From the NCBI GenBank assembly GCA_900770925.1, contig CAAGLY010000015.1, forward strand, positions 1 through 42,772: a DNA stretch of 42,772 nt. Direction: 5' to 3'. The notes under the pieces were generated by a model. It saw nothing but the letters and a program-made list of their open reading frames with translations. It made no database searches and was not told the origin of the DNA. The translations under genes were made by a program, and so were the position numbers. Source of the DNA: Bacilli bacterium. Lineage in GTDB: Bacteria; Bacillota_I; Bacilli_A; RFN20; CAG-288. Below, piece after piece: positions 22,957 through 29,655 of the stretch. Within the stretch, counting starts at the first letter, position 1. Each line of letters begins with the position of its first letter.

Positions 22957-24295
22957 AGCATTAAGCGACCGCCTTGGACGCATTCTCAAGAAGAGGCGCG
23001 GACAGGCGACATTATCCGAAAAGAACAGGGAAGACAGGCTGAGTGAAGTCCGCAAAGCTCTTCTTGAAGCCGATGTCAATTATGATGTTGTCAGTAACTT
23101 CATTTCCGAGGTCCGCGAGGAATCTATCGGACAGAAAGTCCTGACCAAGGTCTCCCCTGGAGACATGGTCGTCAAGATCTGCCATGATAAGATGGCTAAG
23201 CTTCTTGGCTCCGGCGATAACGATATTGCTTTCCGCCTTGATGGAAAGCCGACGGTTATCAGGATGGTCGGTTTACAGGGTACCGGTAAGACAACCAGTG
23301 CAGCTAAATTAGCTCAGCTTTTCGAAAAGAAGAACCACAAGAAGGTTCTCTTAGGTGCCCTTGATATCTATCGTCCGGCCGCTATCGACCAGTTGACTAA
23401 CCTTGGCCATAAGTGCAATCCGGAAGTAGAAACTTATTCCGACAAGACAGGAACGCTTCCTCCGGATATTGCTGTTGCTGCTTATCAGAAAGCCTGTAAT
23501 GAACATTATGATATCTTAATCTTAGATACTGCGGGCCGACTGGAAATCGATGAACCGTTAAGGAACGAACTGAAACAGATTCAGGCTAAGGTCAGAGTCG
23601 ATGAGACCTTACTGACTGTCGATGCCTTAGTCGGTCAGAACGCCACCAATGTTGCTTTAGCCTTTGCCAAGCAGATTAAGATTGCGGGCCTTGTCAGGAC
23701 TAAACTCGATGGCGATAGCCGTGGCGGTGCTGCTCTTTCTATCAAGAAACTGACCGGACTTCCGATTAAATATGCCGGTCTTGGCGAGAAGAGGGATGAT
23801 CTTCAGAACTTCCATCCGGAACGTAGGGCTGACCGTATCCTAGGCAGGGGGGATATTGTCTCCCTTGTCGAGGAGAGGCAGGAGAAGATCGACGAGAAAC
23901 AGGCTGAGAAGACAAGCCGGAGAAGGGCTCAGGGTCAGTTCGATAGGAACGACAGGCTCTCTAGGAGGAAGCAGATCAATAAACTCGGTTCCCTTAAACG
24001 GATCAGGTCTATGGTTCCCAATAGGCCGTCAGTCAGCGATGATCAGATGGATCAGGCTGAGGCCAGGAGGAAGAAGACACAGGTCATTATCAACTCGATG
24101 ACCCGTCAGGAACGGAAAAAACCGGAAAGGATCAAATCCAACCGCAAGCTCCGTATTGCCAAAGGTTCCGGAACCTCTCCTAAGGAAGTTACTGCTATTC
24201 TGACTGCCTTTGACCAGAGGAAGAGCCAGAGGAAGAATAGGGGCAGGATGGGCGGCATGCCCGGTTTAGGCGGAAGGTTCCGCCGTCGCCGGTAA
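22946..24295 (+). CDS. ffh: Signal recognition particle protein Ffh
   Basis: SRP GTPase that binds signal peptides and 4.5S/6S RNA. NG domain: GLQGTGKTTSAAKLAQ, DIYRPAAIDQL, DTAGRLEID, TKLDGDSRGGAA, GLGEKRDDL. The C-terminal M domain is meaningful only with AGG as Met: residues 294 and 301 give PERMADRILGMGD, and around 327-360 the reading becomes FDMNDMLSMMKQINKLGSL followed by IMSMVP, the classic Met-rich signal-peptide groove. The tail ends in a Met/Gly-rich segment and FRRRR. RNA-contact Arg residues are CGC/CGT. Length 449 is standard. A two-way terminator separates it from the converging trmD. Confidence 0.97.
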   Translation: MAFEALSDRLGRILKKRRGQATLSEKNREDRLSEVRKALLEADVNYDVVSNFISEVREESIGQKVLTKVSPGDMVVKICHDKMAKLLGSGDNDIAFRLDGKPTVIRMVGLQGTGKTTSAAKLAQLFEKKNHKKVLLGALDIYRPAAIDQLTNLGHKCNPEVETYSDKTGTLPPDIAVAAYQKACNEHYDILILDTAGRLEIDEPLRNELKQIQAKVRVDETLLTVDALVGQNATNVALAFAKQIKIAGLVRTKLDGDSRGGAALSIKKLTGLPIKYAGLGEKRDDLQNFHPERRADRILGRGDIVSLVEERQEKIDEKQAEKTSRRRAQGQFDRNDRLSRRKQINKLGSLKRIRSMVPNRPSVSDDQMDQAEARRKKTQVIINSMTRQERKKPERIKSNRKLRIAKGSGTSPKEVTAILTAFDQRKSQRKNRGRMGGMPGLGGRFRRRR

Positions 24296-24317
24296 TCTCT
24301 CTTCGAATCGATAAAAC

Positions 24318-24352
24318 AAAAACACGTTTAGGGTATTCCTAAGCGTGTTTTT
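24318..24352. terminator. Bidirectional terminator between ffh and trmD
   Basis: A 15-bp stem (24318-24332 with 24338-24352, one G-T pair) has a GTATT loop. The A-run on one arm and T-run on the other serve both converging transcripts. Confidence 0.9.
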
Positions 24353-24370
24353 CAATAGAACAGAAGCTGC

Positions 24371-25150
24371 TTATTTTTCCTTGGGAAGGAATTTCTTTCC
24401 GTTTTCCATCGCCTGCTTCTCGGCTGGAGATAACTCTTCTCCGTTTTTGATTTCCTGCCAGAGCTTAGCATCTCTGCGGGAATAGATCATCTGGTCAAAG
24501 AGGTCTTTCCGGTACCTATAGGTATCTTTCCTTGCCTGTTTCCGATGGTAGTCGTCGATGATCTTATGGTTTCCGCAGAAGAGAATTTCCGGAATTTTCT
24601 TTCCTTCGAAATTAAGCGGATACGTGTACTGCGGATATTCCAGGATAGTATTAGAGAAGGATTCCTCTTTTGTGGAATCATCGGAGATGGCTCCTTTGAG
24701 AAGGCGGATAATACTGTCGCTGATCAGCCTGGCCGGTATCTCCCCTCCGGAGAGGATATAGTCTCCGACCGAGACCTGTTCATCTACATAATCCTCAAAC
24801 CGGGCATCGATGCCTTCATAGTGTCCACAGATGATGCAGATTTCCTTCCTTTTCGAAAAACGGAGGGCATCTTTTTGCGTATAAGGATGCCCTTTCGGAG
24901 ACATCCTTATCTTATAGGTATCCGGCTTAGTGTTTTCTCTCAAGCAGGAGACTAAGGGTTCCCTTCTCCTTATCCTTCCGGCGCCTCCGCCGATAGGATG
25001 TCCGTCTACCCGATGGTTCTTCCTTGAATACTTTTTCAGATCAATAGTCTCAAAATCGACGATGCCATTCTCGATGGCACGTCCGATGACAGAGGTTTTC
25101 CGGAACTCGTCATAGAATTCTGGAAAGAGTGTCCTGATTTTGATGACCAT
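24371..25150 (-). CDS. trmD: tRNA (guanine37-N1)-methyltransferase TrmD
   Basis: Methylates G37 next to the anticodon to prevent frameshifting; SPOUT-fold dimer. Motifs: IRTLFPEFYDE, HPIGGGAGRIRRREPL, CIICGHYEGIDARFEDY, QVSVGDYILSGGEIPARLISDSIIRLL. AGG at 59, 61 and 63 gives GGGAGMIMRMEP and AGG later gives GEIPAMLISD, both family-like; R62 between them is AGA. Length 259 is a little above the usual 240. It starts on the last base of the rimM stop (TAATG). trmD matters here because G37 methylation also affects Arg(CCN/CCU-type) decoding tRNAs, but no tRNA for AGG is in the window. Confidence 0.96.
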   Translation of the reverse strand: MVIKIRTLFPEFYDEFRKTSVIGRAIENGIVDFETIDLKKYSRKNHRVDGHPIGGGAGRIRRREPLVSCLRENTKPDTYKIRMSPKGHPYTQKDALRFSKRKEICIICGHYEGIDARFEDYVDEQVSVGDYILSGGEIPARLISDSIIRLLKGAISDDSTKEESFSNTILEYPQYTYPLNFEGKKIPEILFCGNHKIIDDYHRKQARKDTYRYRKDLFDQMIYSRRDAKLWQEIKNGEELSPAEKQAMENGKKFLPKEK

Positions 25151-25647
25151 TATTTCCTCAGTTCTTCTCCCTTCTTAGTCAGGACAATCTTCTTTTCCTT
25201 GCTATCGACGTGGTCGATAAAGATTCCTAACTGGAAGGGAACATATTTATTATCGACGATAATATAGTCGGCAGCCGGCCTTTCTGTTACCTTAGTGACT
25301 TTTCCGTAGTCTTTTTCTAAGTCAGAGGAGAGGACGCTCCTATCGACTAAGTCATCATAGAAGAAGGTTCCTTTCGGAGCACGGACATTTGCATAGATGT
25401 CCTGTCCGATAAAGGCCTGAATATCGTTGATATCTTCGTATCCCTCTAATCCGATAACATAAATCCGGTCGTTCTTTGCCCGGCTAGAAGAGATGACATA
25501 AGCTTTTTTCTCTCCGTTTGGATCAGTGAGATAGACTTTTTTCCCTTTTTCGAAGCGTACTTCTGCAGTCGAAGAGAGAACAGATACTTTCAGTTCTCCT
25601 TTTAATCCGAAAAAGTTAACAATATGACCGATTTTCTTCCTTGCCAT
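25150..25647 (-). CDS. rimM: Ribosome maturation factor RimM
   Basis: Assists 30S head assembly by binding S19. The N-terminal RimM beta-barrel starts KKIGHIVNFFGLKGELKV and continues to IGLEGYEDINDIQAFIGQDIY. The PRC-barrel follows with FFYDDLVDRSV, YGKVTKV, YIIVDNKYVPFQLGIFIDHVDSKEKKIVL. Length 165. A full AAAGGAG site lies upstream (25660-25654). A strong hairpin separates it from khpA, so rimM-trmD may be expressed at a lower level than rpsP-khpA. Confidence 0.92.
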   Translation of the reverse strand: MARKKIGHIVNFFGLKGELKVSVLSSTAEVRFEKGKKVYLTDPNGEKKAYVISSSRAKNDRIYVIGLEGYEDINDIQAFIGQDIYANVRAPKGTFFYDDLVDRSVLSSDLEKDYGKVTKVTERPAADYIIVDNKYVPFQLGIFIDHVDSKEKKIVLTKKGEELRK

Positions 25648-25667
25648 TTTATTCTCCTTTCATGAAA

Positions 25668-25703
25668 GTAAAGAAACGGGGAGCGTAAACTGCGCTCCCC
25701 GTT
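25668..25703 (-). terminator. Terminator or attenuator between khpA and rimM
   Basis: On the minus strand AACGGGGAGCG (25703-25693) pairs perfectly with CGCTCCCCGTT (25685-25675) over a seven-base loop and is followed by TCTTTACTTTC. The tail is only moderately T-rich, so partial read-through to rimM-trmD is likely. Confidence 0.8.
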
Positions 25704-25715
25704 CTCATACGTGAT

Positions 25716-26012
25716 TTACCGCTTGTCGCTATTGTAGTGATCGAAGGAATCGAAGCGGAGATGGACTTTCTTACGCCTGTTCTTGACCGAGACGTTAAGA
25801 ATGGTACGAAGCGAATCGGAAATGACACCATGGCGTCCGATGAGTTTTCCCAGATCTTCTTTATCGCAGAGGATGAGGTAGGTCTGTTCACGGCGTCCTA
25901 AGTCTTCTTCTTTGTCGAGGCGTTTAATCGTGATCACTTCCGGTTTGCTAACCAAAGGCTCGACAAGAGAACGGATATCGTCCGTCAAATCGAGGTTAGT
26001 GCCGTTGACCAT
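25716..26012 (-). CDS. khpA: KH-domain RNA-binding protein KhpA (YlqC)
   Basis: Small single-KH protein that partners KhpB/Jag and affects cell division and RNA stability in Gram-positives. The KH core is ILCDKEDLGKLIGRHGVISD, with the GxxG loop as GRHG, followed by SLRTILNVSVKNRRKKVHLRF. 98 residues against about 80 in Bacillus; an N-terminal stretch and a C-terminal tail (DSFDHYNSDKR) account for the extra. It starts two bases after rpsP, the normal rpsP-ylqC arrangement. Confidence 0.9.
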   Translation of the reverse strand: MVNGTNLDLTDDIRSLVEPLVSKPEVITIKRLDKEEDLGRREQTYLILCDKEDLGKLIGRHGVISDSLRTILNVSVKNRRKKVHLRFDSFDHYNSDKR

Positions 26013-26014
26013 GT

Positions 26015-26305
26015 TTACTTAGCCTCAGACTTTGCGGCTTTCTTGGCAGCAATCTTGCTGTCGGTGAACTTCTTGTAGATGCCCTTCTTGGTTAAAAGGG
26101 TACGGACAGAATCAGAGGCAACAGCACCCTTGTTGAGCCAATAGAGAGCTCTTTCTTCATCAAGAGTGAAATTGCCGGAAACGGAATCATAGCTTCCTAA
26201 CTGATCTAAAGCGGCAGAGCTAGGAGTACGACGGGAATCGGAAACAACAATACGGTAGCTAGGGGTATGAACACGTCCCTGGCGAGCTAAACGAATCTTA
26301 ACCAT
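26015..26305 (-). CDS. rpsP: 30S ribosomal protein S16
   Basis: S16 stabilises the 16S rRNA 5' domain. The start MVKIRLARQGRVHTPSYRIVVSDSR is the family N-terminus; the ATG at 26305 has AAGGAGG nine bases upstream (26320-26315), so a longer upstream-extended frame is rejected. The body (ALDQLGSYDS, ALYWLNKGAVASDSVRTLL) is standard. A Lys/Ala-rich tail (KIAAKKAAKSEAK) ends the 96-residue protein. It heads the rpsP-khpA-(rimM-trmD) transcript from a consensus promoter. Confidence 0.96.
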   Translation of the reverse strand: MVKIRLARQGRVHTPSYRIVVSDSRRTPSSAALDQLGSYDSVSGNFTLDEERALYWLNKGAVASDSVRTLLTKKGIYKKFTDSKIAAKKAAKSEAK

Positions 26306-26335
26306 TGAAATAATCCTCCTTAATGGACAGGTAAG

Positions 26336-26364
26336 AGTATAATCACGTCTGTTTCCACTGTCAA
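26336..26364 (-). promoter_or_regulatory. rpsP promoter
   Basis: On the minus strand TTGACA (26364-26359) and TATACT (26341-26336) are 17 bases apart. This is the best promoter in the window, in keeping with ribosomal protein expression. Confidence 0.88.
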
Positions 26365-26390
26365 GTATTTTTTCTTGACAGCAAGAAAAA
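26358..26390. repeat. Inverted repeats overlapping the rpsP -35
   Basis: CTGTCAAG (26358-26365) and CTTGACAG (26374-26381) are perfect inverted repeats eight bases apart, and the first contains the rpsP -35. A second overlapping 9-bp stem, TTTTTCTTG with CAAGAAAAA (26369-26377 and 26382-26390), lies just upstream. They could be an operator or simply promoter-upstream structure. Confidence 0.5.
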
Positions 26391-26415
26391 TCTCTTATCC
26401 TAATATATATGGACA

Positions 26416-26442
26416 AGAAAAAGGACCGCCCTAAGGCGGTCC
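26416..26442 (-). terminator. Terminator after rplS
   Basis: On the minus strand GGACCGCC-TTAG-GGCGGTCC is followed by TTTTTC. It ends the rplS transcript before the rpsP promoter. Confidence 0.92.
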
Positions 26443-26493
26443 CTTGATGTCACTTGTTTACCTTTTTTGAAGAGAAGAGAGAAACGGATTAAT

Positions 26494-26955
26494 TTACTTA
26501 GATTCTTCGGACTTCGGAGCTTCGGCTTCAGCAGCCTTGATCTCCTGGGCAACCGGGGTTTCTTCAGCTTTGGCAACGGTCTCTTCGACCAGCTTAGCAT
26601 CCTTCTTATCGATAACGCGGGTAAGACGGGCAGCTTTGCCAGAGAGAGAACGTAAGAAGTAAAGTTTCTTACGACGGACCTTGCTGTGCTCTAAGACTTT
26701 AACCGAAGCGATGACCGGGGAGTTCCTTAAGAAGTTACGCTCGACACCGACACCGGCAGAGACTTTGCGGACCGTGAAGGTCTTGCTGGATGCAGCACCG
26801 CGGATAGCGATGACGACACCCTCGAAAGCCTGCTGACGTTCCTTGTTGTTTTCACGGATAGTGACCCTGACACGGACCTTGTCGCCGGTACGGATATCCG
26901 GAATATCATTACGGATCTGAGTAGCATTGACTTGCTGAACTAATTGCTTGTTCAT
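26494..26955 (-). CDS. rplS: 50S ribosomal protein L19
   Basis: L19 sits at the 30S-50S interface. The core is clear: IPDIRTGDKVRVRVTIRENNKERQ, AFEGVVIAIRG, KTFTVRKVSAGVGVERNF, NSPVIASVKV, KVRRKKLYFLRSLSGKAAR. The start at 26955 follows AAAGGAG by eight bases; a longer frame would use the leader. Length 153 against about 115-120: an acidic, Ala-rich extension of roughly 35 residues (VAKAEETPVAQEIKAAEAEAP) is added. In Bacillus rplS follows trmD; here it lies upstream of rpsP in its own transcript. Confidence 0.95.
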   Translation of the reverse strand: MNKQLVQQVNATQIRNDIPDIRTGDKVRVRVTIRENNKERQQAFEGVVIAIRGAASSKTFTVRKVSAGVGVERNFLRNSPVIASVKVLEHSKVRRKKLYFLRSLSGKAARLTRVIDKKDAKLVEETVAKAEETPVAQEIKAAEAEAPKSEESK

Positions 26956-27075
26956 GATTTTTTCTCCTTTATTAGTTCTGGAAATAATTTGGATGTCCCC
27001 TAGCTCATAGAAGAGTGACGCTTCCAGCGGAGCAAAGGTAGAGCTTCTGTATGCAGAAGCAAACACTAAGATAGC
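26956..27075 (-). promoter_or_regulatory. Long 5' leader of rplS, possible autoregulatory element
   Basis: About 120 bases with no ORF precede rplS. The leader contains GCTTCTG-CATA-CAGAAGC, a perfect 7-bp hairpin, followed by a region with CTAGGGGACATCC before the ribosome site. L19 leaders are known in Firmicutes; whether this matches that family needs a covariance search. The promoter itself is not clear. Confidence 0.35.
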
Positions 27076-27114
27076 ATAAAAGGATAAGAGATACAATAAA
27101 AATCAAAATTTCTA

Positions 27115-27143
27115 TTGCAACCGGATTGACTGATGAGTATAAT
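27115..27143 (+). promoter_or_regulatory. rplK operon promoter
   Basis: TTGCAA (27115-27120) and TATAAT (27138-27143) are 17 bases apart. Transcription would start near 27150 and give a leader of about 105 bases before rplK, containing AGTGTG and CACACT arms that can pair just upstream of AAAGGAGG. Confidence 0.75.
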
Positions 27144-27253
27144 TCTACAAGGTTAGGGGCTTACTATGCCTTATTGGGGTTAGTGTGCCTCTAAACAAGT
27201 GGGAAGTTCAGTGACTGACTGATAGTACCACACTGGTAAAGGAGGAAAAAACA

Positions 27254-27691
27254 ATGCCAGCAAAGAAAGTCACGCGAGTGATGATTATCCGTGCCGAAGG
27301 CGGAGGAGCAAATCCGGCCAAATTAGGACAGAAGCTTGGTCCTTTTGGTATCGGCGGCAAATTCTGCCAGCAGTTCAACCTTAAAACTGCCGATCGTAAA
27401 GGCGAGGTTGTTCCCTGCGTTCTCACGATCTACGAAGATCGTACTTTCGATAGGTCCTTCAAGACCACCCCGGTCACTTACCTTTTATTAAAGGCTGCCG
27501 GTGTCGAAAAAGGCCGTAAGGGTCCTGATCATGGCGGAAACAGCAAAGATGTTATCGGCCGTGTCAAACGGGAAGACGTTAAGAAGATTGCCGAATACAA
27601 GAGGCCTGATCTTAACGTGGATTCCTTAGAAGCCGCTGAACGCTGTGTCGAAGGTTCTGCCCGTTCTATGGGCATCGCCATTGTCGACTAA
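27254..27691 (+). CDS. rplK: 50S ribosomal protein L11
   Basis: L11 forms the GTPase-associated centre with 23S rRNA and L10. The C-terminal rRNA-binding domain is normal (RKGPDHGGNSKDVIGRVKREDVKKIAEYK, then PDLNVDSLEAAERCVEGSARSMGI); AGG at 117 gives YKMPDLN, matching EMKMPDLN. The N-terminal domain is unusual: after GANPA the conserved Pro-rich helix (PPVGPALGQxGxN) reads KLGQKLGPFGIGG, so both thiostrepton-contact prolines are lost. Codons around it are in frame and the reading is continuous. Length 145. AAAGGAGG precedes the ATG. rplA follows after 20 bases. secE and nusG, often upstream, are absent. Confidence 0.94.
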   Translation: MPAKKVTRVMIIRAEGGGANPAKLGQKLGPFGIGGKFCQQFNLKTADRKGEVVPCVLTIYEDRTFDRSFKTTPVTYLLLKAAGVEKGRKGPDHGGNSKDVIGRVKREDVKKIAEYKRPDLNVDSLEAAERCVEGSARSMGIAIVD

Positions 27692-27711
27692 AGCAAGGAG
27701 AAAGCATCATC

Positions 27712-28386
27712 ATGAAATTAGCAAAGAAATACGCTGCTTCCTTAGCTCTGATCGAAAAGGGCAAGAAATATTCTGTCCAGGAAGCCTGTGAATTAGTTAA
27801 GAAGACCGCCACTGCCAAGTTCGATGAAACCATCGATGTCAGCTTCAACCTCAACATCGATCCGAAGCAGGCTGATCAGCAGTTACGTGGCACGATTGTC
27901 CTTCCGCATGGAAATGGCAAGACTGTCCGCGTTCTTGCTATCACAGATAAGCAGGAAGAGGCCAAAGCCGCTGGTGCCGATTTTGTCGGTCAGCAGGATA
28001 GGCTTGATAAGATTCAGAAAGAAAACTGGTTTGACTTCGATGTCATCGTTGCCACTCCGAACAGGAGGCCTTTCTTAGGCCGTATGGGTCGTGTTTTAGG
28101 TCCTAAGGGCTTAATGCCGAACCCGAAGTCCGGAACGGTCACTCCGAACATCGGCGATGCAATCAAATCCATCAAGAATGGTAAGATTTCCTATCGTAAT
28201 GATAAAGATGGCAACTTAGCCATCAACTTCGGAAAGGCTTCTTTTGACGCTAAGAACTTAGCCGATAACTTACAGGCTATTGTCGATGCCGTCACTAAGG
28301 CCCGTCCGGCAGCCGTCAAAGGTACCTACATCAACTCCGCTACTATTTCTTCTACCTATGGCCCGGCTATCCGTTTAGCTCTCTAA
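27712..28386 (+). CDS. rplA: 50S ribosomal protein L1
   Basis: L1 forms the mobile stalk at the E site and is often a translational repressor of its own operon. Family motifs run throughout: KYSVQEACELVKKTATAKFDE, LRGTIVLPHG, FDVIVATPN, GRVLGPKGLMPNPKSGTVT, KNGKISYRNDK. AGG codons 118 and 119 give TPNMMPFLGRMG, matching TPDMMGVVGKLG in relatives. The adjacent AGGs spell AGGAGG. Length 224. It is second in the operon after rplK. Confidence 0.97.
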   Translation: MKLAKKYAASLALIEKGKKYSVQEACELVKKTATAKFDETIDVSFNLNIDPKQADQQLRGTIVLPHGNGKTVRVLAITDKQEEAKAAGADFVGQQDRLDKIQKENWFDFDVIVATPNRRPFLGRMGRVLGPKGLMPNPKSGTVTPNIGDAIKSIKNGKISYRNDKDGNLAINFGKASFDAKNLADNLQAIVDAVTKARPAAVKGTYINSATISSTYGPAIRLAL

Positions 28387-28419
28387 TTCCCCCAACTTAT
28401 CCGTTTGATTCGGGTGTCT

Positions 28420-28490
28420 CAATATACCTAAGACAGTAACTGCCCACGTTTCAGTAGGCTTAATCCGTTACCCAGGATATGTGAGGAAGA
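28420..28490 (+). promoter_or_regulatory. L10 leader (ribosomal protein autoregulatory RNA)
   Basis: Between rplA and rplJ the RNA carries CCTAAGACAGTAAC (28427-28440) and, downstream, CTTAATCCGTTACCCAGG and TGTGAGG. This resembles the conserved AAGACAGTAG...CTTAAT...CCTGCCGAGG pattern of Firmicute L10 leaders, bound by L10(L12)4. GTAAC (28436-28440) can pair with GTTAC (28467-28471). Recognition is from memory of the motif. Confidence 0.65.
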
Positions 28491-28549
28491 ACCACAGTCA
28501 CAAAGTATATTGTCCAAATACACCATACCTAGACAAAGGAGGTGAAAGA

Positions 28550-29062
28550 ATGAATCAGCAGATCTTAGCAGAAAAGAAGGAAACGGTCAGCAAGATTAAC
28601 GAAACCTTAAAGGTTTCCCACTCTGTCGTCATCGTTTCTTATTCCGCTTTAAGCGTTGCCGATGTCACTCAGCTCCGCATCGACCTCAAAAAGGCAGGTG
28701 CCCGTTTAAGTGTCCACAAGAACTCCTTACTGAAGAAGGCTGTCGATGAAGATGGACTTTCTCAGTTAGATGGACTTCTCAAAGGACCTAACGCGCTCAT
28801 TGTCTCCAAAGAGGAGGGTGATGGTCTTTCCGTCATCAAGTCGTTTGCCGAATCCCACAAAAAGAATTTCGCCATCAAAGGCGGAAGGATCGGCGGCGGC
28901 TACTGCGATGCTGAAAAGCTGAATGCCCTTGCTGCCATTGGCAACAAGAACAACGCCAGGTCTATCCTTCTTTCTACGCTCACTTCTCCTCTTACCCAGC
29001 TTGCCCTTACCTTAAAGGCACTGGCCGAGAAGAATGGTGGCGCTGAAGAAGCAAAAGCCTAG
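28550..29062 (+). CDS. rplJ: 50S ribosomal protein L10
   Basis: L10 anchors L7/L12 dimers to the ribosome. The start at 28550 has AAAGGAGGTGA just upstream; an earlier GTG-initiated frame would run through the leader. N-terminal rRNA-binding part: ILAEKKETVSKINETLKVSHSVVIVSYSALSVADVTQLR, then KKAGARLSVHKNSLLKKAV; the C-terminal helix (TSPLTQLALTLKALAEK) binds L12. AGG in NNARSILLS may be Met. Length 170 is typical. Confidence 0.95.
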   Translation: MNQQILAEKKETVSKINETLKVSHSVVIVSYSALSVADVTQLRIDLKKAGARLSVHKNSLLKKAVDEDGLSQLDGLLKGPNALIVSKEEGDGLSVIKSFAESHKKNFAIKGGRIGGGYCDAEKLNALAAIGNKNNARSILLSTLTSPLTQLALTLKALAEKNGGAEEAKA

Positions 29063-29119
29063 TAAAACGGATTTCCGATTTCCGGGACGTGAAAACCATT
29101 ATTTGGAGGAAAAAACACA

Positions 29120-29491
29120 ATGGCTAAATTAGTTAAAGAAGAAGTCATCGCCGGTTTAAAGGAGATGAATAGGGCTGAAATCAGGGATCTGGTTTCCGCT
29201 ATTGAGACTGAATTCGGTGTCAAGGCTGCTGCCGCTGTTGCCGCTGCTCCGGCTGCTGGTGCTGCTGCCGCTGAAGGACCGAGCGAAGTCACTGTTACCT
29301 TAAAGAGCTTTGGCTCTGCCAAGGTTCCGGTCATCAAAGCTGTCCAGGCTATCACTGGATTAGGCTTAAGGGATGCCAAGAAGTTAGTTGACAAGGCTCC
29401 TGTCGCCATCAAAGAGAAGATTTCTCCTGCCGAAGCTGAAGAAATCAAAAAGCAGCTTGTTGCTGCCGGCGCTGAAGTCGAAGTTAAGTAG
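29120..29491 (+). CDS. rplL: 50S ribosomal protein L7/L12
   Basis: Stalk protein that recruits translation GTPases. The N-terminal dimer helix pair is followed by an Ala/Gly hinge (about 33-55: AAAAVAAAPAAG) and the C-terminal domain (EVTVTLKSFGSAKVPVIKAV, TGLGLRDAKKLVDKAP, SPAEAEEIKKQLVAAGAEVEVK). AGG codons near the N-terminus give EMNMAEIMDLVSAIE, closer to EMTVLELNDLVKAIE than the Arg reading. The AGG in GLRDAKKLV becomes GLMDAKK; many homologues have GLKEAK, so this site is uninformative. Length 123. GGAGG precedes the ATG. Confidence 0.97.
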   Translation: MAKLVKEEVIAGLKEMNRAEIRDLVSAIETEFGVKAAAAVAAAPAAGAAAAEGPSEVTVTLKSFGSAKVPVIKAVQAITGLGLRDAKKLVDKAPVAIKEKISPAEAEEIKKQLVAAGAEVEVK

Positions 29492-29517
29492 TCCGATTAT
29501 CGCTTACGTATCACTGA

Positions 29518-29556
29518 CCCACCCTGTTTTTTAAACGGGGTGGGCTTAGTTGTCTT
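29518..29556 (+). terminator. Attenuator hairpin between rplL and rpoB
   Basis: CCCACCCTGTTT (29518-29529) pairs with AAACGGGGTGGG (29533-29544), 12 bp with one G-U, TTT loop. The tail is CTTAGTTGTCTTT, less than a clean T-run. Partial termination here would set the ratio of ribosomal protein to RNA polymerase mRNA, as known in other bacteria. Confidence 0.75.
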
Positions 29557-29563
29557 TAAGGAA

Positions 29564-29593
29564 GACCGAAAAAAGCGCACATTTCGGTCCTTT
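29564..29593 (+). other. Second hairpin before rpoB
   Basis: GACCGAAA (29564-29571) pairs with TTTCGGTC (29582-29589), ten-base loop, followed by CTTTATTC. It could be a second attenuator or a processing site. Confidence 0.5.
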
Positions 29594-29655
29594 ATTCAAA
29601 TCCTTATTGCAGCTGATGTCCGGTTGTGCACGGAAGAAAGACACGAGGTAATCAT

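Noticed and set aside
28481..28549. N-terminal extension of L10 from an upstream GTG
   Set aside because: It would translate the leader RNA; the ATG at 28550 has a full Shine-Dalgarno site and gives the family N-terminus.
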